Origin: Nectonema munidae
Taxonomy: Eukaryota; Nematomorpha; Nectonematoida; Nectonematidae
Reading direction: 5' to 3'
NCBI GenBank assembly: GCA_030549495.1
Contig: JAUIRK010000898.1
Span: forward strand, 2,191,613 to 2,255,612
DNA length: 64,000 nt
The position numbers were made by a program, and so were the translations under genes. The notes beneath the pieces were generated by a model that ran no database searches, was not told the origin of the DNA, and saw only the letters and a list, made by a program, of their open reading frames with translations. Numbering within the stretch: position 1 is the first letter of the stretch; each line of letters opens with the position of its first letter. This document shows, one piece after another, positions 22,640 through 36,700 of the stretch.

Positions 22640-24160
22640 ATATCCTTTGTTTTGAAGAAGCACTTGATTTTTGTGAAAATAAGAAAAAATAAGTCAAAAA
22701 ATTGATACAATTGTTGTAATTCCTCCATCTCCTGCCGGAAATCTAACGGATGAAGAAGAAATTGACGATGTAAATGCTATTGTCAATGATTTGACAGATA
22801 CCTTTGAAGCTATAAGCTCAAAAGATAACTTTATACAAAATAAATTGAAGAATAGTAATAAATAATGGCTTAAAAGAAATTGGAATAAAAATGAAATTAT
22901 TTTTTCACCGGATATAGAAAATAAGATAAGATATTTATTAAGACTATGAACAGATTACAAAAAAATGTATATATTGAAACAGATGTAGGTAACATTTAAC
23001 ATTAAGATAAGAACTGCACAAATAGTCAGAAATGACCGCTTTTATGGCAGATATTTTTAGGTTACAACATTTAACTCAAAAACCACAGGTGCAAAAATAA
23101 ATAAAATAAAAAAATAAAAAAATATATAAAAAAATATATATATATATAAATAAAAAAATATATATATATATATAAAAAAAAAAAAAAAATAAAAAAAAAA
23201 AATTTTAGAAGAAATTTTTGAAGAAGATTTTTTAGGTAAATACCCATTACTTAAAAATATGAATGCTCTAGAAATTTCTGGACTTTTCTTTGATAAAGAA
23301 ATTGAAAATATTTTTTTACACCACACAAATAAATATGCAAACGAATTTTAAAATGATATAAATTAAAAACAGGATTTAACAGAATTATGACCAGGAATAA
23401 ATTTGAAAAAATTAAATGTTATTTACATGTATGCGACAATAATTTTTTAAATCATGAAGATAAACGGAGTAAATTATATTTGATGTCTCAAATAAAAAAC
23501 TCAAACATATAGATATCTCCAAAAAGTATTTAAATATAGATGAGCAAATTATGCCGTATTACGAACATCATAATTGTAAAATGTACCATAAAGGAAAACC
23601 TATTAGATTTGGTTTTCAATTTTTGGATTCTTGCATCATCTTATGGTTTTCCACTCCATTTTGATCCTTATCAGGGTAAAAGTATAAATAAAGAACACAA
23701 AGACCCTTTAGGAACAAAAGTGGAAAAACAAATGATGGAAGCTATTGAAAATCCGCAAAACTACTGTTTTTATTTTGACAACTTATTTACATCCTTACTA
23801 CTTTTAGAATATTTGAAAAAATGAATAGCTACAGGAACACTGCGTTCGAACAGAATTCAAAATTGCCCACTTAGGGATATAAAACAAATTATAAAAAAAG
23901 AAAATAGAGGACATTATGAAACATTTTACACAAAAGATTTGGATTTGTCGTTATAAAGACAATAGTGTAGTAACAATGGCAACCAATTTTATTAAAGCTA
24001 CACCTGCTAATTTTGTTAATAGACAAATCAAAGGACAGTTTAAAAAATTCTTATACCAAGAAAATTACTACCTGATAATCAACCAGTTCCAGCTACAAAA
24101 CAAGGGCATTGCAAAGTATGCACAAAAAATAAAAGAAAAATGTGCAGTGTTTGTCATTTT
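22640..24160 (+). pseudogene. PGBD/piggyBac transposase relic lacking the third-Asp region
   Basis: Reads FEEALDFCENKKK, then IDTIVVIPPSPAGNLTDEEE and IDDVNAIVNDL (acidic N-terminus, 22660-22860). After an AT simple repeat at 23090-23210 the core resumes near 23210 (KYPLLKNMNALEISGLFFDK). LNIDEQIMPYYEHHNCKMYH (about 23534) has the first catalytic Asp, followed by GKPIRFGFQFW. YFDNLFTS (about 23773) has the second. ATGTLRSNRIQNCPL and NSVVTMATNF follow. The GGVD block that would give the third Asp is missing: sequence jumps to PRKLLPDNQPVPATKQGHCK and VCTKNKRKMCSVCHF, a cysteine-rich C-terminus. An internal deletion plus several frameshifts make it inactive. PGBD3-like by its motifs. Confidence 0.75.
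23090..23210. repeat. A/T simple repeat within the PGBD relic
   Basis: About 120 bases made only of A and T runs (AAATAAATAAAAT, TATATATATATA and a long A run). It separates two blocks of transposase homology and looks like slippage expansion. The opposite-strand open frame rich in Phe and Tyr is an artefact of this repeat. Confidence 0.85.
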
Positions 24161-24299
24161 TTAACATGAAAAATTTCACTGTTTTAATAAATACCATAAA
24201 TAGTTCACATATAGACATATACACTTTTTATGCCCATTGTTCCCTTTGAAAACATACATTTTTTTCAAAATGATTGTGGTTTTAATAATTTTTTTCCAT

Positions 24300-25200
24300 A
24301 AATTTATTTTTTATTGATTTTATAAACTCCTTATGATTTCTATAAAAAAAAAAGGAGTTTTCGATTTGATAAGGTTCCTTACTTTTATTAATTTTTCCTT
24401 AATTATAAGTTTTTGCATGGGTAAATTTATTATGTGAATTATACCGGCTTTTTATCAGTTTCAATACTTCTGATGTCATTCAAGAATTCATCTTTCCGTT
24501 AGTTTTTTGTATGTACTAATTTTAATTATCTTTTTTTCAGTATCTGATTTAATCGAACTAGAAATATTAGAAATGAAATTTTGAAAAAATAAGTCTAATT
24601 CAGCATTTTGTTGTGTTGTATTTTCTTAATGTTTTAAAAAAAATTTCAGGGTGCCTAGAAGCCTTGAGACTAACTATATAGGATAGTGGTCTAAAAAGCT
24701 TTCATTGAATATATATGTGTAATAGGCTTCAAGGTTAATAGGAACTAAAATATTGTCCAATAGTGTATTGGAAATGGGTCTAGTAGATATCGTGATTATA
24801 GTTTAAAGAGAATAGTAGAATATGTAATTCAAACCTCATTTGTGAATGAATATGCCAGATCGTTAAGAAGATTAATGAATCAAATCACCCAAATAATTTT
24901 ATTCACAATTATTCAACTCTAGAAAACTAGAAAAATCTGATACAAAAGTTTAATGATAGTTTGAATTTGGCTGCCTCTAAATGATATGAACCAGTGTATT
25001 CCTATTGTAATATATTATTAATTTCACTGAAAAAACTTAAATATTTGAGAAAGAAAATCAAACTCAATTATCTTAAAATCTACTGATTCATGTATATTAA
25101 AAGCTAAAATGTTGTCTTTTGAAAGTCTTTTTTCTTCTAACCTATCTAAAATAATAAAATGGTCGTATTTGTACTGAAATTATTTGAATCTTATAATAGA
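24300..25200 (-). pseudogene. Fragment of a LINE endonuclease (CR1/L2-like), decayed
   Basis: On the minus strand, broken frames give an endonuclease-like series: ILAFNI...FKIIEFDFLSQI near 25100, IGIHWFISF near 24990, INLLNDLAYSFTNE near 24870 and RPISNTLLDNILVPINLE near 24770, then DHYPI near 24690. After that comes AELDLFFQNFISNISSSIKS near 24570, which would be the linker to a reverse transcriptase that is not present. The order fits the exonuclease-endonuclease-phosphatase domain of a CR1/L2-type LINE. The match is by pattern only and the copy is badly decayed. Confidence 0.35.
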
Positions 25201-25559
25201 TTTAAATTTTACCCTAATGATTTTGAAAGTCAGTGATATTATTAACATTGCAAAAAAGGTCATATAAACGCTTCTATCCAGAGAAGTCTCTAAAGAAAAT
25301 CTGTGCAAGGCTTTGATCTCCATTGTCAAGAACCAAGATAAAAAGACAAATCTGAATGATAAAGTTGAAAAGGTTTTTGATCAATTTGAAGAACACAATT
25401 GCTAATCTTGGTAATAAAAAAGGAATCAACCTTTCTCATGACTTCCTAAAAAAAACCTTTTCTAGTGTTGTACAAAAAGACAAAATCACAGTTATAAAAG
25501 TTTTTGATTCAAAGGTATCTTTATCTATGCCAAATTTTTTTGAGGGAAACATGCTCCAT

Positions 25560-26160
25560 TGAACTGTTGTAATATTTTGCTTGCTCTGGAATTTCATCTT
25601 TTTTTTAAATTTCTACTGAAATGATCATGACCATTTTGATGATGATCGCTACCCACAAAAATAATTGGGAATTTACTTTTTTTATCATGGAATATTGAAA
25701 ACTGAACAGTTTTTCCGTCGTTATACTTTTTCACAAAATTTCGAAGTTATTTGCTTGCAGAAAAATTTTCTTATTAAGTCGAGATGAATAAAAGTCATGA
25801 GTCTCTTCCGTGAAAATGTTCTTTTGCAAGAAATTTCATTGTCTAACAGAAATTCAACAACGACTTTGTTGAAAAAAATAACTATCAGCAGTCAGATTCA
25901 ATCCATAATGAAAAACTTTTTCATTATTTGTTGTACCAACTCATAAATACCATGATAAGAGTTGAATTGCTTTGATGCTTGTAAAAATATATCATATACA
26001 TAGAGTTCATCATTTGCAACTACAAAATTTTTTTGGCCGTACTTCTCTTTTTTACCTTTTATGAAAGTTTTTAGAGGGTCTCTTGACGAAAAGGATTTCC
26101 TCAAAATTTCATCCAGACAAATAAAGCTTTATTCCGAATGAAAATAACGAAGAAAGTTCA
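25560..26160 (-). pseudogene. Second PGBD/piggyBac transposase fragment, minus strand
   Basis: From 26160 down: FLRYFHSE, then ICLDEI (in place of the usual SIDE motif, first Asp), then SRDPLKTFIKGKKEKYGQKN and FVVANDELYVYDIFLQA, which matches the KPxxxGxKNFVLA..G.V.DFE region of PGBD3-like proteins. LTADSYFF (second Asp) and EFLLDNEISCKRTF follow in shifted frames. N- and C-terminal parts are absent and stops are frequent. No TIR was recognised. Confidence 0.5.
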
Positions 26161-26612
26161 TTCTCAAAAGAACACTTATTTTCATTGCTGAATTTTCAGT
26201 TGTGATCATTTCGTCGATTTATTTTCCCATGTTTTCATTCTTTTTATGGTTCTAATTTCAATTATGCTATAATACTAAAAACCTTTACTTTTTTCCCATT
26301 TATAAGGTAGCTATGAATAAAATGGTTTTGAAGTTGCATTTTTAATCAATCAAAGGTTTTATTTGTTTCCTAGTAAATTTTCGTCACACTTCTCATAATC
26401 ATCGTTTTTAAAAATTTGATAAGATAGATATAACCTTACACTATTTTAATTAATTTATTAAAATATTATTTGCTATTTATAAATGTCAAACATCAATACA
26501 ATTAACTAAATTAATCAGTTAATTAAGAGTTAAATGAGTATTTCGTCAATAATAATTAATTGATTACTTACTACTTTTTATGATTGCTTTACTACTTTTA
26601 ATGGGTATAGTG

Positions 26613-26769
26613 CAGGGGCGTAACCAGAGAGGGGGCAAAGGAGCAGTGCCCCCCTCCCAAATACCTTTTCTGCCCCCCCCTCCAAATACTAACTATTTTA
26701 TTTCCAATATGCTTGCCGCCCTAAATTCCTTGCATGCCCCCCAACTTCCATTTTTTGGCTACGCCACTG
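26613..26769. mobile_element. hAT-type MITE with perfect 8-bp target duplication
   Basis: The direct repeat GTATAGTG flanks the element at 26605-26612 and 26770-26777. The ends are inverted: CAGGGGCGTAACCA on the left and, reversed, CAGTGGCGTAGCCA on the right. An 8-bp duplication with CAG(G/T)GGCGTA ends is characteristic of hAT elements. The 157-base interior is rich in C runs and has no gene. The good duplication suggests a fairly recent insertion. Confidence 0.9.
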
Positions 26770-26777
26770 GTATAGTG

Positions 26778-27691
26778 TCAATTCTATTTAGCGCAACTTA
26801 ATAAATTCAATTACATAGTTTTGACTAATTTCTTTGTTGAATTTTATAAACTCATCTGTCACAAGCTTGGATATCTTCCAAAGCCTCAAGAGGTTGAACA
26901 GGGGAGTCGATCCCTCATAATTTTGCCTCATTCGTTTCCAAAACCTCATAAAAATGAAGTCATGCGACAAGCAGGCACACGCTTATTCATTATAATCTAA
27001 TATTAATTGATCAATACATTAGTCCTAGACTTCCAGTGCATTTACCGCTGTTATTTCTTTATAATAAAATGTGCTCCGTGCATGATTTGAAATAATAAAA
27101 ATGGGGAGACAATGTAATCAAAATCATTGTGTTTATGAATATTCATTCAACTATATACATATACCTAGATTTTGCTGTGCTTTTAATTAGTTACTTTTCT
27201 ATACTTGCTTTTGTGTGTTTGATTTGAAATAATAAAAATGGGAAGGTAACTTGGTAACAATTATTGTGTTTTGAAAAGGATAAGAGAGTATTAGAGTGAA
27301 GAATTATAGTATATTTTCTAATCTATCTCTGTTAATAGTAAGAGATGGTAAATTTTGTTAATTTCTTCGTCAAAATTTGGGCAGAGGATTTACGAAATCA
27401 TTTTCTCAGTGAAACAATTTTTTTTCTAAGTGATAAACAAAATCTTTTTTTCCATTCTTTGAAAATACTAATGCATTCTATCTAATGTTTCTCAAGAAGC
27501 GAGTCAAATAAGATGCATATAACTGGGAACGTGAGCTGCTACTTTATTTGTTTACTGAGTCAGTAAAAAATCCTTGAAAACCATGAAACAAACGCGCCTT
27601 CTTTCAACATTTACGTGATATAGAATGTTTACAAATAAAAGAAGCGCCTACAAAAAACAACGAATGCAGTATTAGTCACCATAACTTTGAG
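26778..27691. other. Region upstream of the EGF gene
   Basis: No coding feature was recognised between the hAT MITE and the EGF gene promoter. Proximal promoter or enhancer elements of that gene could lie here, but nothing specific is visible apart from the TATA-like sequence listed separately. Confidence 0.4.
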
Positions 27692-27700
27692 TATTTATAA
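27692..27700 (+). promoter_or_regulatory. TATA-like box of the EGF gene
   Basis: TATTTATAA lies 50 bases before the ATG at 27750. A transcription start would be expected at about 27720-27730, giving a 5' leader of 20-30 bases. Such motifs are common by chance in AT-rich DNA; position is the main support. Confidence 0.35.
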
Positions 27701-27749
27701 ACCAAGGCTTTCATGCTCTCTACACATCACCCATTTTAACAACAAATCG

Positions 27750-30700
27750 ATGCCCTCTCTACTAATCCTACTTTTTTGTCTACTTTGGAAAGGAGTTTGT
27801 AATTTTTCTTTTATCTTGAAATCATTTGAATTATGTAAAGAATCTGAGCGTCGTCCAAGCAAAGCGTCTAAATTATTAAAATCAGTAAAGTTAATCGCAA
27901 ACCTCATACATTTGTTCTATTGACAATGTTTTGTATCAAAATAGATATCAAAGGAGGATTTAATTTAATAGAAAGTTTTTTAGTAAATCCAAGGTACTAT
28001 GTAAAACGCAAAAAAATCAAAATGAATACTAAACGAGCAACTAACAAACTAGTGAAGACATTTTAAATGTAATCCATTCACTGAAAAAATAATTAGTAAA
28101 GGTTACTAACATAATTAGTGAGCTTTACCGTACCTGAATCCACTAATTTAATTAGTATTATTTACCAATCTATCATAAAAAAAGATTAGTAAATTTTACT
28201 AACTCAGTTAGTACACTTTCTGTACATAAATATATCAGCCTAATTAGTAATGTTTACCAATCTTTATTAGTTAATAGTACTCACATTTTGTATTATGTGC
28301 TAGTTAAGTATATCACTTATTCAACTGAAAAAACTTTCTCTGTGATTCACTTTCTTGCAAAGGAAATAATCACTCAGTCTCAAATAAACTCTTTTATATG
28401 ACTGACAGATTACGCTAATAATGAGAAAAGCTGTAATCTGGGGCCAACAATACCACTTATTAACTTGATTAAAATATTTGAAAGACGAAGGGGTAACGAC
28501 CCCTCAAAAAGTTAGCTTGAGTAGTGAACTGGATAAGTTTGGCAATTACCGCGTTAGATGCTCAAAGATATACGGTCGCATATTTTAAGTTTTCTAATTA
28601 AAATATTGCACAAGTTTATTAAACATTTCTAGAAATGTACTATCAATGTATGTAAATTGAAGGTTCTTACTAAATTTTTTTGAATAAATAAATATTTACA
28701 ATATTTTTTATGTTATGTTAGCAATACCAAATTTCGATAATATGCTAATGATATAGAGAACTTAAAAATCCGAAGTTTTTAAAATGATTTAAGGGAATTT
28801 ACTACTAAAATAGTAAGTTTGCCATGCTTCAATATTATTTTAATTTTGAAGAATAGTAAAGTCATGCATTGTTACAGTAACTATTTAAATTAGTTACTGT
28901 AAGGAACTTTTTGTTTTCAGTGATACAAGATTTTTTCATTAATGTAAAATATTCGTTAATTCAACAAAATTCTCCGTTATAAATCATTTCACAACGAATA
29001 TTGACTTTATTATATAGGTAACTTTATAACATTATGATTGTAAACAAATATATATAATATCGGTTTTAACATGCATTCCTCTTTGGGCTTTTAAACTGCA
29101 AAAAGTATCATTTAAAATGGAAAGTCTTTAGAAATTGAACGTTTAATTGTTTAGTCGTTGAAGAAATAGCTAGCCAAAAAATATGCCAGCCCCATGAAAA
29201 CTTGGTGACTATTCGTGGTGAAAAAGAATGCATTTGTGAATCACTCTATAAGAAAAGTGTCAATGGTTCCTGCCAGAGTAAGTTAGAAATTCATTTTTCA
29301 TTTCACCTTCACTTCATTTTTTTAAGTCAAGTCTCTGCTACATTTTAATAGATGACGTTTCAAAACATTTTTAGATATATTTATTTATTTGTTTGTAAAG
29401 AAAAGAATAATGAAGTTTTATATTAAAAATGCGTTTAGAAATCAACGAATGCTCCACCACGAGCAAGAACGAATCAGGATGTTCCAGCAATCAACACTGC
29501 GAGGAGTTGGCTGACGGCGTTAAAGCGTGTGTCTGCGATCAACACTACCAGGAACACCAGGGCTTCTGCGTCTGTATTCTCTTTTTGCACACTTATACCG
29601 CCACCTATTGAGAATATTCCGTTGTGAGACAATTTGGCATAGACAGAATTTAAATCTAAGACATTTCAATCTTTTACAATTTGTACACAAAACATCCTAT
29701 TTTCATGTGAAACATTATTGATTTTCTAAGCATAGAAACAGTGATATACAAAAATAGTAACTTAAAAAATTGACTTTAAATCAAAAATTTTACACAAACA
29801 CTTAGATTTATGAACCATATTCTCTCTAAAAATTTTACTTACACTTTTTAACTTTATTTTCCTCTCATTCTTCCTATTCCTTACCCTAACTGTCCCCTGC
29901 CTCCCAAACAATTTATTCTTAAATCTTGTGTTTTTTTATTTTACTATGCCATATATGAATATCGAGTATTCTAAATTTAGTAGTAACATTTATTTTTCAT
30001 AAAAATTAACTAATCGTTTCAAATTGATTTTCTAGAGAAATCCTCAAAAGTACTGAGAAAGCGGGCACTCTTCAAAAATCTCATTAAAATGTTAAAAAAA
30101 GATTAAAATGTATTTTTTTATTTCTTAAATCCAAAATGGCAAGCTCATTTCTTGAGGAGGGGCTTTCTGCTATTTTTTAACGATAAAAACGCCTACAAAC
30201 TAATTATTTACATTAAAAGTATTTTCAATTTAGTGGTCGTATTTGCTTTTTACCAAAAAGAAGCAAACAATCAAATTACCATTTTTAGATTCTATTTATC
30301 ATATATTTTGATATCTATCCTATGAAAAATCCTCTACATCAAAATTTAATCCAATACTAGTCCGAACAAGAATCTGGAGAGGTAATGATGTGGGACCTTT
30401 CAAACATCAGAATATTGGAGACATCCAGCTGTAATATAAATTTTTGATAATTAAAAATTTTAGGCAGACTTTTTATTTCTCATTTTTATAAACTCATTTC
30501 ATATTCCCTCGGAATTTCTTGTTTCACAAAAGAAGCAAAACTTTTTATGGAGCAAACCATTGATAGGCCATCGTCAGTAGAAATGCCAACACAATCCTTT
30601 CAGGAGAGATATTTTGTTTCTATAGATATGAGGACAAACTGTTGAATACCACTGTTCCTTTGCTTCTTTCAGGAGCACAGAGAATTTTCCCCTCATTGAC

Positions 30701-33700
30701 AAGTCTTACAAAAGCTAGGAAGTGAGAGTTATTGATAGGATGTGTTGACTCATCAACGTGAATAGAAAACTGCTATTTTTCAATTTGTCTCACAAAACCT
30801 CTTCACTGTCATGTGCCATACCATCAATGCCTCGGCTTAGTGTACTTCCTGAAAGAGGAACTTTTTCAATTTTTTGTAGTGTATTTTGCCTAAGCATTTT
30901 TCCGACTATAATTTTACAAGGGGGGAGTATTAATTTTTCACCAACTGTGTCACTTTTCTTTTTCTGTGCAATAATGTTTAAGGATAGCATGAATCGCCGG
31001 TCCACGTAAAGCCCATTGATAAGTAACTTTCATTGTAGAGACGGAAATTCACTCTCTCCGTTGCTAAACTACTAGTGCAGTAGAATTGGTCATTAGCTTG
31101 TGGCTATTCATCACTAGCCTCATCAGAAATTACGGAGTGCTTCTTCTTCACAAACCGCCACATTGGGTATTTCTTTAAAAACATGATACAATTTAAAAAA
31201 ATAGATCTAGGCCTATGACACAGCGTAAAAAGTAAAGCATAGTAATTTTTGCAGTCTCAACTAGTGCTTTACGCTTTAAAAATAGAAATTTATAGGGTGT
31301 GCGCTGCACACTGAATATACACCACTAATATATATGTATATATACAGCATTGACAAATATATTTTAGAAGGAGGGGGGGGCAATAAAATTTTACAAGTAT
31401 AAAATATAAAAAATATAAAAACCTCTAAAACCATTAAAGCTGTCTTCAATATAACTTTGAAACCCTATTGTTTTAAAGTTGTTTAACAAGTCTAAAAATT
31501 GTTATAAAATATTAAATACAAATCGATTTCTAAAATTAAAAAAAACTTACAATAATATAAGAATTTATTGTTATGATGAAGATTTATTTTGTTTATAACT
31601 AAATAAGCAACAGAAAAAGTGTTATTGTTTTTGTAATAACTTCTTTATAATGTTAATGATGTTGTCAAACTAGAAATAGCAACTGTAGAAACATGACACA
31701 TATATAATAAGTGATCATATATTTTAAATTTTATATATCTCCATGTGCATAGCTTGTGTTTTTCTTACTAGGAACAATAATATTTTTTAATTATTTTTTT
31801 TTTATCCATCATTTTAAATTTGTTATTAATACTATATAAAAAAAATTAAGAAGGGGAGGGCGGAATAAGCTTGTCCCCATCCCTGTTAAATACGCCTGCG
31901 TATATATTAGGAGTTTCGCAAAGCTCGCCTACATTACTATGCTTCAATAACATTGTGTTGTGCGTGTATAGCAGTATTACGATCATGAAATAAATTAAAA
32001 ATTTTAAGGTGCACTCTTTTTCGGAGAACCCTTAGAGACATTTTGCGAAAGCCTATGATTACGGGCAACTTTAGACTTTCCAAGGTTTAGTAAATAAATA
32101 TATAAAACGTAAATATAATAGATGTAAGAAGTGGTGGAAAAGAAAAAAATAATATATTTCAGACACAACAACACTGTTCCTAATCATAAAATGGCAACGC
32201 TGGGAAGTCATAAAAAGAAGTAAATGAATGTGAGTGAGCTTGATAGGAGTAAATGATTGAAGACGAGGGCGTCGAAAGGAAGCGGTCGAACATCTGCGAA
32301 AAACTTTATCGAATGAGATATAGGAAAGTAGTAAACATTTTGCCTACATGGCGATTTTGCCTACATTTTAATCCGGTTATCAATCGCGTGATAGAGCTAT
32401 GATGAATTGAAGCCCTCTCTAACACTTTGATCGTGCCGCTTCTGCCTTGCAATGAATGCTGTCTAATTTTTCTCATCATCACTTTATCGACGCACGTTCT
32501 TTTCCTCATCATTACTTCTTCTAAGGATGCGTAGCATTCACTACTTTTAGGAAAGATTTGGGGTTTTAAATCTGATGATCATGCTAATTGAGAATAATAT
32601 GAAACACTACGTAGTCAAAAAAATTTAAGTTTTATTTTTTCTTATGATCATGAGAATTTAGAATAATACGAAACACTAGGTAGAGAAAAACTTTTTCTTT
32701 ATATTTCTCATGATTTTGTTAATTGAGAATAATACAAAAAAACTGCGTAGACAAAAATCCTTTTATTATTGTTTTTTGTATTTTTCGGTGGAAAACATGC
32801 AGTAGAATATCTAAAAATTACAACTGCAATCTAAACAGTATGTCCTAAAATCTAAACGTGCTAAAAATTTTCAACGATTTAGTAATTAGTTAGTTATTAG
32901 TTAAGTTTTTGAATTAGTTAATTAAAAATTGATGAAAATTTAACTTTGATATGTAGTAGTAGAATAAAATTTATAGATTCTAGAAAAAATTAAATTATGT
33001 ACATTGTTAAAACAAAAACTCATAGTAGGTAAAAGCGTAATTATAGGTAAAATAGAAACCTAAATAAAACTCGTTAAAGATGTAAACTATATCTTAAACT
33101 ATATAAACTAACTATATAAAACTATATAGTGTTAAATGATTTAAACACTATATTTACTAGCCAAATATAAAAATTAATTCAAAGTAAACAGAAAAAAAAT
33201 TTATTTGTATAGTTAGTTCAGTTCAAAATTAACAGTCAATTGTTCTGAGGAGAGGATATACATATTGAAATTCTACTTAAAAACATGTACAAGTTTTTGT
33301 CTAATAGATATGCTGCATATATTTCCTCAATCATTTTTTCTTGATCTTCTTTTCTGTCTTTCTTGCCTCCACTCCAGTTATATTTTGAGTTTAATGACTC
33401 TATTTCAGGTACGTCAACCCAAAGTCTCTCCTCACTTTTAATAAAAAAATCAATCACTTCCCATGTTGAAATCTTTTCATAATTTAATGACGATTTCAAA
33501 CTTAAACATGGTACAATTAAAGCAAATTATTTATACAAAAAAAAATTCACCTGTTGTGAAATCCTTCGCAATGATTGTTTGTTCTTATTTTCCTTTTAAA
33601 AACGTTCCACAGAATTATTCTATTGAGCCAGTTGTTTTCAAAATATAAAAAAAATTCTTCAAGATTGAAAATATTCATCATTCTTTTCAGCTTTCTATAA

Positions 33701-36700
33701 GCAACTTGATCTTTGGTTAAAAACATATTAATATTAAAATAATTTAAGGTTAATATATGTGATAATAATTGTAATGATTATAAACCAAAATGATACTTCA
33801 TTCTCAGGTAAGAACGCTAAAGCAAGTAACATTTTTATGCTCTTTCTGAAGGATAAACTTTTTGAATATAAGGGACGGAAGCCCATTTCAGATAGCTTTC
33901 TGTATATGCTTTGGCAAAAATGAAAATAGCATCCGTGGTAGATAACGTTAGGAAACGACTAAAAATTTATGATTTCCTAAGTATAGAGTATTCATATATG
34001 TAAACTTACTTCTCGTGCAGCTGAAATGATCGCCTGCTCAAAATCACCAACTATAGTTTTCAATTGATTTGAATTTATAATTTCTTTTAAATGATCGAAA
34101 ATTAGTCTTAGATAGCAAAATATCTGTATAATATAGCAAAATACATATATGGTAAATACCTATATGTCTGTTGTTTTTTGTCACAAGCAATAGCATATAA
34201 AATTGGTATTTGAGTAATATTTAAGAATGCGTGTATTGTTATAATTTGATAGAAGTGACACGGCGCTTTTTTAAAAGTTCCATCTATGTATATTTCAAAT
34301 AAATTTGATGTTTGAACTAAATGAGTAAGCATTTTTCTATTAAAAATAATCAATCTTTTATTCTCATTTGTAAAACAGTCTAACTTTAGAAAATTAACGC
34401 CATTGGCTTTAGTGTACTTTTCAGGTATATCAAAATGTAAATTGGAAGGAGGCTTGACTCTCTTTTTGTTGTAACGAATTTTTCGTAGAATACTTCTTTT
34501 GAAACTCAGCGTTTCTCTGTCTTCCCGATTTAACTTTGTTATGTTTTCTCTTTAAAAAGATAAAATAAATATACAAACTAAATTTAGAAAAAAAAGTACT
34601 GATATATTTGGATAGTTGACTTATTTGAAGTTAGTGCTTCCAGTTTTATATTTTCATTAAACTTCTCTATACGCTCATTTATTTTTTCATGATTATGATC
34701 AAAAAACTTGAGAACATCATTGGAGCCGTCATTTTTGACAATAACTTTTCCTAACAAAATAAAAAACTACGACATAAAACGACTTCCAGTTTATTTAAGA
34801 AAATGAAAAAATGATTTTACCCTAGGAAGCCCAAAAATTTTGCCTACCTAGAAAGCCCATACCGGTCAATTGACCGGTTTAAATTTGTTTACAGTTTTTT
34901 TTAAAATCTAGAAACTATACAGCATTTAAAAATACTGATTTATTTTTTTTGAACACGCTGTAAAATATATATATTTTTACTAAAATATATAATTTTTAAA
35001 CTAAAAATATTTTTAAACTTTAAAATAAAATGGCGTGGCAAATGATTAATATTTCAAAAAATAAAAGTTTGCTTTTAAATGATTCCGATTCAATAAGTGA
35101 CAGTTTTCAATCCGAAAATTCTTTTTTTTCTTCAAACAATATTTCAAGTTATAGTGAAACAAGTTCTCAAAGTGAAACATCTTTAGAAACAGAACATATT
35201 CGCTTATTTGAAACATACTTTTAAAGATGGAACTAAATGGAGTGAAAATCCTTGTAGAACAACAAAAAGTTCAAGTAAAAATATTGTTCATCAAAGAGGT
35301 GGTCCAACAAAATTTATTTCTTCTAGAACTCAAAGCATCAAAGATGTTTTTGAAGAACTATTTGGAATACATAATATAAATATAATTGTGCAAAAAACAA
35401 TAGAAAAAGCACAAAAGCACAATGACATAAATTTTAGTACTGATGAAGTGGAATTGAAGGCTTTTTTTGGCTTGTGTATTTTGAGAGGCGTTTTGAAGGG
35501 GAAAAACGAACCTTTATATACATTTTGGGAGGAAAAATATGGGAAGAAAATCTTTAGAGAGACTCTTTCAAAAAATAAGTTCAAAAGTATTCTTAGGTAT
35601 ATAAGATTTGATGATAGAAGTACGAGGATATCTAGAAAGCAATCCGACAAATTTGCTCCCATGCGTGATTTATGGAAATGAGTTATGAAAAACTGCGAAA
35701 AAAGCTACAAACCATATTTTAACGTTACGATTGACGAGCAATTATTTCCTTGTAAGAGTAAATCTTCATTTATGCAATATATGCCATCTAAGCCGGGCAA
35801 CTTTGGTATCAAGTTTTGGATGATTTGCGATACAGAATCTTATTACATTCTAAACTCCTATCCATATATGGGAAAAGAGGAAAGAATCGGTTCGTTATCA
35901 GAAAGTATCGTCATGAATCTGATTGAACCGTATAAAAATCAAGGATTAAATATTACCGTTGATAATTTCTTTACAAATCTGAATTTAGCACAAAAACTTC
36001 TACGACAAAAAACTACTTTAGTAGGTACTATGCGGTCCAATAAAAAAGAAATTCCTACTGAAATTAAAATGAACAAAAGTAATCACATTTATGATACCAA
36101 ATATGCTTTTACCCTTGATGATAACATATCTCTATTATGTTATAAAGCTAAAAAAAATAAAGTGGTGTACATCCTATCATCCATGCATGATAAAATCGAA
36201 ATTTCATCATCTAAAAAAAAGAAACCAAACACAATTTTATTTTATAATTCCACAAAAGGAGGAGTTGACACAGCAGACGAAATGTTAAAAACATATTCAA
36301 CTAAATGTGCCACAAAAAGGTGGCCTTTATCAGTATTTTTTAACTTGATAGACATTATCTGCCTAAATTCTTTTATAATATGCACAAAGCTTGAAATATT
36401 TACGGCAAGCAGAAGAAAGTTTCTTATTGAATTAGGAGAAACTCTATGTGAAGATAATATAAATCGAAGGAAAACTAATTCTCCTAATTTACTTATCGCT
36501 AGATCTTCAACAAATAATATTGAAAAAGAAACACGAAGAACAACATGTAGAGTATGTATGAAAAATAAAACAAGAGTAAGTTGCTATGGATGTTCGAAAT
36601 ACATTTGTGGTACTTGTTCAGTAAAAGTTTGTGAAAAGTGCATTTTGAAAAAATAAATTCAAATTGAAAATTTTATTTTTTAGTTTTATAAATTTGTTTT

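Larger units (their letters stand above)
20254..24262 (+). mobile_element. Decayed PGBD/piggyBac element with a Merlin element inside
   Basis: The proposed left end CCCATTTACGACCATTG follows TTCAA (a changed TTAA) and has a hairpin CATTGTTC..GAACAATG. The right end near 24230-24262 shows CATTGTTCCC then TTGAAAACATAC, which aligns in inverted orientation with the left end. The transposase remains lie at 22640-24160. The MITE at 41693-41809 has related ends (CCCATTTAGC, then ATGTTCCC), which supports this being a real TIR family. The ends are degenerate, so exact limits are uncertain. Confidence 0.5.

Noticed and set aside
23057..23326. Minus-strand 89-residue frame rich in Phe, Tyr and Ile
   Set aside because: Comes from an A/T simple repeat inside a PGBD relic whose homologous reading is on the plus strand.
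31320..31910. G-rich runs as ends of a hAT element (AAGGAGGGGGGGG and CCCTGTTAAATACGCCTGC)
   Set aside because: The two ends do not form an inverted repeat and no target duplication was found.
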